A DNA stretch of 18,677 nt from RGIG4097 sp045613765 (GTDB taxonomy: Bacteria > Bacillota > Clostridia > Christensenellales > CAG-917), in contig JAZLBO010000009.1 of assembly GCA_045613765.1 (NCBI GenBank), forward strand, positions 1 through 18,677, in the 5' to 3' direction. The translations under genes were made by a program, and so were the position numbers. Within the stretch, counting starts at the first letter, position 1. Each line of letters opens with the position of its first letter. The notes below the pieces were generated by a model. That model had not been told where the DNA came from and did not search any database. It was given only the letters and a program-made list of their open reading frames with translations. This document shows, piece after piece, positions 14,457 through 18,677 of this stretch.

Positions 14457-15887
14457 TTAATCATTGTTTTTTGTCAATCTCGTACGATTTTTGTTTGGAA
14501 TAGAATATGGCCTTTTGTCCATATTGACCGTGCTTGACTTCAAAAGTCCGTCTTTGAGATCGGGTGTTATTCGTGGTGCATAAGGGGCAAGATAAGGTGC
14601 GCCGTAACTTGAAAGCGAAACAAGATAAGCAGTGATGATTATGATCAATATTACAATGCCAAACAACCCCATAACTGCCGAGCAACAAAGAAAAATAAAT
14701 CGAAGAATTGACAGCGCACCAACTTGGTCTGGAACACAGAAAATTCCTATGGCAGAAAGGGCAGTCACAAGGACGGCAGGAGATGAAATCAACCCTGCTT
14801 TTACGGCAGTATCCCCAAGGACGATTGCTCCAACAATTGACAAGGATATGCCCATAAGTCGTGGCATACGGATTGATGCTTGATTGAGTATCTCAAACAA
14901 TATCAGCACAAAGAACATTTCTATGGCAGGTGGGAAGGGTATGCCGTTGGTTGCCGACATTAAAGTGATGAGAAACTTCAAGGGCATGAGATGATAGTGG
15001 TGGCTCTGCAGTGCAACGTAAGCGCCGGGCAAGATTACAGTGAGAAGACCACCCATGATGCGAAAAAGTCGGGCAAGGGAAGATGACCAATCGTTTGAAT
15101 AGTAGTCATATCCGTCTTGCAAGTCTTCAAAAAGCACAAAAGGCAGTGTCAAAACAAGGGGAGAGCCGTCAACAATGATGGCAACTCTGCCTTCAAGGAG
15201 TTTTGATGCCACAACGTCGGGTTTTTCACTGCTTCCAACTTGGTTGAAAAAGCAATATCTTCGCCCTTGAATAAAGGATGCCACGTAAGATCCGTCAATT
15301 ACACCGTCAATATCAATTTCGTTGAGCCGTTTTACGATTTCATCAACCACCGAGTCGTCTGCAATTCCGTCAACGTACATCACGGCAATGCCCGTTGATG
15401 AATATTTGCCAACGTTGAGATTTTTCACAGTAAGGTCAGGGGTTTTCAATCGTCTGCGTAACAATGTAATGTTGGTTTTCATTTCTTCAATAAACCCTTC
15501 TCGTGGGCCCTTCAAAACATTGGAAGTAGGGGGTTCTGCAATAGCCCTTTTGTCAAACTTTCTAAGGCTCAAAAGCAGTCCGTCTTCTTCCCCGTCAAAG
15601 TGCAGAATTATGTCCCCTTCTGCAATTTTGTGGGGGCAGTTTTCCTTTGGGATAACAGGCACTTCTTCGCCGTAAAAAATCACTCTATCCAAGTTGATGT
15701 TTGACACGGGTTCAGTGGCCTTAAGGAGAGGGGATATTATGTTTTGTTCAAGCAGGGTTTTGTCACTGCCACCATCAACGTATGACAAAATACAACGAGC
15801 GCACTCGGTGTCAATTTCTCTAAAAAGCAGGTCATCACTGTTGTGAAATGATTGAGACAAATAGTCTTTGAAATCTTGATTGTTCAC
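14457..15887 (-). CDS. germinant receptor A subunit, GerAA family
   Basis: A subunit of the germinant receptor. The 476 residues comprise a cytoplasmic N-terminal half and a C-terminal membrane half with four or five helices starting near residue 275. Family marks include FHNSDDLLFREI near the N-terminus (GerA usual F-G-x-S-x-D), TNGIPFPPAIEMFFVLILFE, RMPRLMGISLSIVGAIVLGD and APYAP near the end. The start is GTG at 15887 with no SD. It is first in an A-B-C order operon that ends near 11825. A sequence resembling a forespore sigma-G promoter lies about 40 bases upstream, consistent with gerA operons being forespore-expressed. Confidence 0.93.
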   Translation of the reverse strand: MNNQDFKDYLSQSFHNSDDLLFREIDTECARCILSYVDGGSDKTLLEQNIISPLLKATEPVSNINLDRVIFYGEEVPVIPKENCPHKIAEGDIILHFDGEEDGLLLSLRKFDKRAIAEPPTSNVLKGPREGFIEEMKTNITLLRRRLKTPDLTVKNLNVGKYSSTGIAVMYVDGIADDSVVDEIVKRLNEIDIDGVIDGSYVASFIQGRRYCFFNQVGSSEKPDVVASKLLEGRVAIIVDGSPLVLTLPFVLFEDLQDGYDYYSNDWSSSLARLFRIMGGLLTVILPGAYVALQSHHYHLMPLKFLITLMSATNGIPFPPAIEMFFVLILFEILNQASIRMPRLMGISLSIVGAIVLGDTAVKAGLISSPAVLVTALSAIGIFCVPDQVGALSILRFIFLCCSAVMGLFGIVILIIIITAYLVSLSSYGAPYLAPYAPRITPDLKDGLLKSSTVNMDKRPYSIPNKNRTRLTKNND

Positions 15888-15923
15888 AAAGTGAGTTTTG
15901 CCACAATTTGCACTTTATAATCA

Positions 15924-15953
15924 CAAAATGCAAACATAAACACTGAATTATGT
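15924..15953 (-). promoter_or_regulatory. possible sigma-G promoter of the ger operon
   Basis: Minus strand: ACATA (15953-15949), an 18-nt spacer and CATTTTG (15930-15924), against the sigma-G consensus GHATR-N18-CATWHTA (one mismatch in each box). Spacing to the GTG is about 37 bases. The match is short and could be chance. Confidence 0.4.
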
Positions 15954-16103
15954 GTTAAAAAGGAAAAATTGCGACAATAAAAATCAAGATACAACGCCGT
16001 GCAGTTGGCTTTTTGTCGGGTGCGAGTTGTACGGTTGAGCCATTGAAAATTGCACATCAAAAGTGATGATTTTATAGAAAAATAATTGTGATGAAAGAAT
16101 TGA

Positions 16104-16132
16104 TTGAAAAATCTTGAAAGTTGGTTTATAAT
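16104..16132 (+). promoter_or_regulatory. sigma-A promoter of the dipeptidase gene
   Basis: TTGAAA (16104-16109), a 17-nt spacer and TATAAT (16127-16132). It gives a leader of about 22 nt containing GGAG (16151-16154). The 16160-15888 gap also holds the ger promoter and a pair of arms (15990-15995 with 16026-16031) of unknown meaning. Confidence 0.85.
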
Positions 16133-16160
16133 TATCCTAATAAATATTTTGGAGAGCATT

Positions 16161-17552
16161 ATGATAGAAAAATATTTGCCACAAATCATTGAAACAATTT
16201 CAAAGTCAGTTCAAATCAAAACCGTTCTTGACACACCTGTTGAAGGCGGCCCTTTTGGTCAAGGAAATAAGGACTGTCTTGAATATATTTTGTCAGTTGC
16301 AAAAGACCTTGGTTTCCGTACTGTCAACCTTGATGGATATTGTGGATATGCTGAAGTTGGACAAGGGGAAGAAATCGTCGGCATCATCGGTCACCTTGAC
16401 GTTGTCCCCGAAGGCGACGGTTGGCAAGTCCCTCCTTACTCCGGTCAGTTGGTTGATGACGAAATTTGGGGCAGAGGCACAATAGATGACAAAGGACCTA
16501 TTATCATCTCAATGTTTGCAGTGAAGGCACTCATGGACGAAGGTTTTGAGTTCAACAAGCGCGTGCGTATCATCTTTGGTTGCAATGAAGAAACAGGCTC
16601 AAAGTGTATGGAACACTATCTTGAAGTTGATGAACCCATTTCATACGGTGTCACACCCGACTCAAACTTCCCGGTTATCTTTGCTGAGCGCACAATCAAC
16701 AATATTTTCCTTTCAGGAAAAGGCGTGTCAAAGGGCAAAGTTGCCCTTGAAAAACTTGATGGTGGCATTGTCATCAATGCAGTGCCTGACATTTGTCAAT
16801 TCACATTGAAGTCCAAGGGATTTGGCGCACTCGGCAACCTTCAAAAAGCAATGGATGCAATCGCAAGCAAGTTGGAAGAAAACGGCATTGAATTTTCAAG
16901 TTCAGTGAAGTCATCAATTCTTTCAAGCAAGGCAGATTACGTTGTCCGTGGCAAAGCAGCCCACGGCAGTGTCCCTCACAATGGTGTCAACGCAATATCC
17001 TATGCGCTTGATGCAATGAAGGACGTCATTGATGACAGTTTTGTTGAGTTCTACAACAGATGTATTGGCACAAACTACAATGGCGAAAAACTTGGTTGCT
17101 ATGCAGAAGACGAATATGGCAAAATCGCAGTCAACGTTGGTCTTTGCCACTACGAGAAAGGCGACTTTGAAGTGCGTATCAACAGCAGATTGCCTTTTAC
17201 AACAGACACGCCCACAATGGTGGGACAAATTGAAAACACCGTAGGTGACAGTGTCAAAGTTGAGTTGAAATCAACTGCAGACGGCTTCAAGACAGACGTC
17301 AACTCAAAGATGATTCAAGCACTTATGAAGGCATATAGTGAAGTGACTGGCGACACAGAAAGCAAGCCTATTTGCAGTGCAGGTGGCACTTATGCAAGAG
17401 AGTTCAAAAACTGTGTGGCGTTTGGCCCTGAAATGAACGGCTATGGCGAGATGATCATCCACGAACCCAACGAAAGAATTTCACTCTCTGCAATCAAAGC
17501 CATCTTTGACATCTATTTCAAGGCATATCGTGACCTTGTTTCACTCGATTGA
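16161..17552 (+). CDS. pepV: M20 dipeptidase, PepV/Sapep-like
   Basis: Cytosolic metal-dependent dipeptidase of peptidase family M20, 463 residues, close to the usual PepV length. Metal and catalytic residues are in place: H78 and D80 in GHLDVVP, bridging D109 in GTIDDKGP, the pair E143-E144 in NEETGS, D167 in VTPDSNFP and H434 in IIHEPNE. The lid domain contains the family sequence RGKAAHGSVPHNGVNA. It completes peptide breakdown to amino acids. The ATG at 16161 is chosen because GGAG precedes it by six bases; an upstream in-frame start at 16104 lies in the promoter. It is monocistronic, divergent from the ger operon, with no clear terminator before rpsF. Confidence 0.93.
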   Translation: MIEKYLPQIIETISKSVQIKTVLDTPVEGGPFGQGNKDCLEYILSVAKDLGFRTVNLDGYCGYAEVGQGEEIVGIIGHLDVVPEGDGWQVPPYSGQLVDDEIWGRGTIDDKGPIIISMFAVKALMDEGFEFNKRVRIIFGCNEETGSKCMEHYLEVDEPISYGVTPDSNFPVIFAERTINNIFLSGKGVSKGKVALEKLDGGIVINAVPDICQFTLKSKGFGALGNLQKAMDAIASKLEENGIEFSSSVKSSILSSKADYVVRGKAAHGSVPHNGVNAISYALDAMKDVIDDSFVEFYNRCIGTNYNGEKLGCYAEDEYGKIAVNVGLCHYEKGDFEVRINSRLPFTTDTPTMVGQIENTVGDSVKVELKSTADGFKTDVNSKMIQALMKAYSEVTGDTESKPICSAGGTYAREFKNCVAFGPEMNGYGEMIIHEPNERISLSAIKAIFDIYFKAYRDLVSLD

Positions 17553-17617
17553 TAGGTTATTTTCGCAAAAATAAGGCAAAATATGGTGGCTAAAAGGAAA
17601 ATACTGCCGTTTTTTGC

Positions 17618-17646
17618 TTTACATTTCGAGAATAATATATTAATAT
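17618..17646 (+). promoter_or_regulatory. promoter of the rpsF-ssb-rpsR operon
   Basis: TTTACA (17618-17623), a 17-nt spacer and TAATAT (17641-17646), inside a very AT-rich patch. The leader is about 70 nt. It contains arms GTC/GAC at 17673-17675 and 17698-17700 with an inner TTC/GAA pair, but I do not see the CCG of the known S6:S18 leader motif. Confidence 0.6.
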
Positions 17647-17724
17647 ATCAAAGCATTATATAAGTAATGCAAGTCCTTTCTTTCGTGAAAAACGGAAGAC
17701 ATCAGTCCAAAAGGAGGTAAAAAC

Positions 17725-18003
17725 ATGAATAAGTACGAAATTCTCTACATCATTCGCGCAGGCATCGAAGATGACCAAAAGAATGCAGTTGTCGAAAAGT
17801 ACGAAGCGCTTGCAAACTCACTTGGCACAGTGATCGATCTCGACAAATGGGGCATTAGAAAGTTCGCATACGTCATGGACAAACAAACTGAAGGTTTCTA
17901 CGTTCTTATGAACGTTGAATGTTCAGTTGAAGCACGTGACGAAATCGACAGACAAATGGGCATCGATGACAACGTTATGAGAAGCATGTTCATCAAGAAG
18001 TAA
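17725..18003 (+). CDS. rpsF: 30S ribosomal protein S6
   Basis: Small-subunit ribosomal protein of 92 residues with the usual S6 fold: MNKYEILYIIRAG as strand 1, a helix from EDDQKNAVVEKYEALANSLG, GIRKFAYVMDKQTEGFYVLM as strands 2-3, and a short final helix with the end NVMRSMFIKK. It lacks the long acidic tail seen in some S6 proteins. A perfect AAGGAGGT (17711-17718) precedes the ATG by six bases. First gene of the conserved rpsF-ssb-rpsR operon. Confidence 0.97.
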   Translation: MNKYEILYIIRAGIEDDQKNAVVEKYEALANSLGTVIDLDKWGIRKFAYVMDKQTEGFYVLMNVECSVEARDEIDRQMGIDDNVMRSMFIKK

Positions 18004-18033
18004 GCAAGAAGTAAGACAAAAAAGGAGTAATTT

Positions 18034-18423
18034 ATGAACAAAGTATTTTTGATTGGAAATTTAACGAAAGACCCGGAATTGTCTACTACTAACAATGGCG
18101 TTAAATTCTGCAAGTTCACACTTGCAGTGTCAAGAAATTACAGCAAAGACGGAAAGAGAGAAACAGATTTTCTCAACGTCGTAGTCTGGAGAGCACAAGC
18201 AGACAACTGCGCAAGATATCTCAAAAAAGGTTCAAAGGCTGCAGTAAGTGGTTCAGTTCAAACCCGCAACTATGATGCAAATGACGGTAGCCGTCGTTAC
18301 GTCACAGAAATCGCAGCAGACGAAGTCCAATTCCTTTCAACAAAGAATGAAGATGGCGTTGATGAACTCGACGATATGGATTTTGATGCACTCCGTCCTA
18401 TTGACGAAGACCTTCCGTTCTAA
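18034..18423 (+). CDS. ssb: single-stranded DNA-binding protein
   Basis: Tetrameric OB-fold protein that coats single-stranded DNA during replication, recombination and repair. The 129 residues begin with MNKVFLIGNLTKDPEL and FCKFTLAVSRNY, a typical SSB opening, followed by TDFLNVVVWRAQADNCARYL. A short acidic linker ends in DEDLPF, the interaction tip that binds partner proteins (consensus D-D-D-I-P-F). The linker is short, about 20-25 residues. AAAGGAG (18021-18027) lies six bases before the ATG. It sits between rpsF and rpsR. Confidence 0.97.
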   Translation: MNKVFLIGNLTKDPELSTTNNGVKFCKFTLAVSRNYSKDGKRETDFLNVVVWRAQADNCARYLKKGSKAAVSGSVQTRNYDANDGSRRYVTEIAADEVQFLSTKNEDGVDELDDMDFDALRPIDEDLPF

Positions 18424-18447
18424 TCGGACTTTATAGGAGTTAAAATT

Positions 18448-18677
18448 ATGGCAGAAATGAATGAAATTAAAGCACCTCGCCCCGCAAAGCGAGTTCCCAA
18501 AAAGAAAGTTTGTCTTTTCTGTGTTGAACACATTGAAGACATCGACTACAAAGATATCGCAAAACTTCGCCGTTTTGTCACAGAAAAGGGCAAGATCATA
18601 CCTCGTCGTATGAGTGGCGTTTGCGCAAAACACCAACGTAGTCTTGCAGTTGCAATCAAGAGAGCAAGAGTTATGGG
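18448..18677 (+). CDS. rpsR: 30S ribosomal protein S18, partial at window end
   Basis: S18 of the small subunit, which binds 16S rRNA next to S6. Seventy-six codons are present and the end is cut by the window. The N-terminal extension is Ala/Pro/Lys-rich (KAPRPAKRVPKKK). Two Cys in VCLFC plus the later VCAKHQ give a C-x-x-C ... C-x-x-H pattern, a zinc-binding form. The sequence then follows the usual IPRRMSGVCAKHQRSLAVAI. AGGAG (18435-18439) lies eight bases before the ATG. The reader needs the flanking sequence for the C-terminus. Confidence 0.93.
   Translation, partial: MAEMNEIKAPRPAKRVPKKKVCLFCVEHIEDIDYKDIAKLRRFVTEKGKIIPRRMSGVCAKHQRSLAVAIKRARVM

Noticed and set aside
15884..16189. A 101-residue minus-strand reading frame
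   Set aside because: It overlaps both promoters and the start of the dipeptidase gene, lacks an SD, and its composition is not protein-like.
17653..17724. Known S6:S18 autoregulatory leader motif before rpsF
   Set aside because: A small hairpin can be drawn, but I cannot find the required bulged CCG, so only a plain leader is noted.

Overview
The window looks like chromosomal DNA from a low- to mid-GC, spore-forming member of the Bacillota, most likely an uncultured anaerobic clostridial lineage. The evidence is a complete gerA-gerB-gerC type germinant receptor operon, a short CwlD-like spore amidase, sigma-A style promoters, and an rpsF-ssb-rpsR cluster with strong Shine-Dalgarno (SD) sites. 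I see no rRNA, tRNA, CRISPR array, prophage or transposase.

Layout. Positions 1-1903 hold a PRC-barrel protein (minus) and a CwlD-like amidase (plus), separated by an intergenic stretch with DnaA-box-like sites. Positions 1914-4120 hold a sigma-A promoter, a large MFS_2/GPH-type transporter with two unusual inserts, and a run of terminator hairpins. Positions 4173-5540 form an accessory island: a small XRE regulator and a divergent SLOG-like protein share a palindromic control region and are flanked by two hairpin-mosaic repeats with an identical 56-nt segment. Positions 5541-11826 carry minus-strand genes: an M28-like membrane peptidase and PTS EIIC-like protein (one overlapping operon), a DegV protein, then an alpha/beta hydrolase followed by signal peptidase I. 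Positions 11825-15953 hold the ger operon plus a possibly frameshifted small fourth gene. Positions 16104-18677 hold a PepV-like M20 dipeptidase and the start of rpsF-ssb-rpsR.

How the genes may work together. CwlD-type amidases mark the spore cortex for later breakdown, and the Ger receptor triggers germination, so sporulation and germination are represented twice. The MFS transporter, EIIC-like protein, M28-like peptidase and PepV fit sugar or peptide scavenging. The most unusual signals are regulatory. Three genes (SLOG, M28-like, alpha/beta hydrolase) have a near-perfect -10 box ending only 6-7 nt before the ATG and no SD, which predicts leaderless mRNAs beside conventional SD-led genes. 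The XRE-SLOG module, with its operators and flanking repeats, is the best candidate for an undescribed system.
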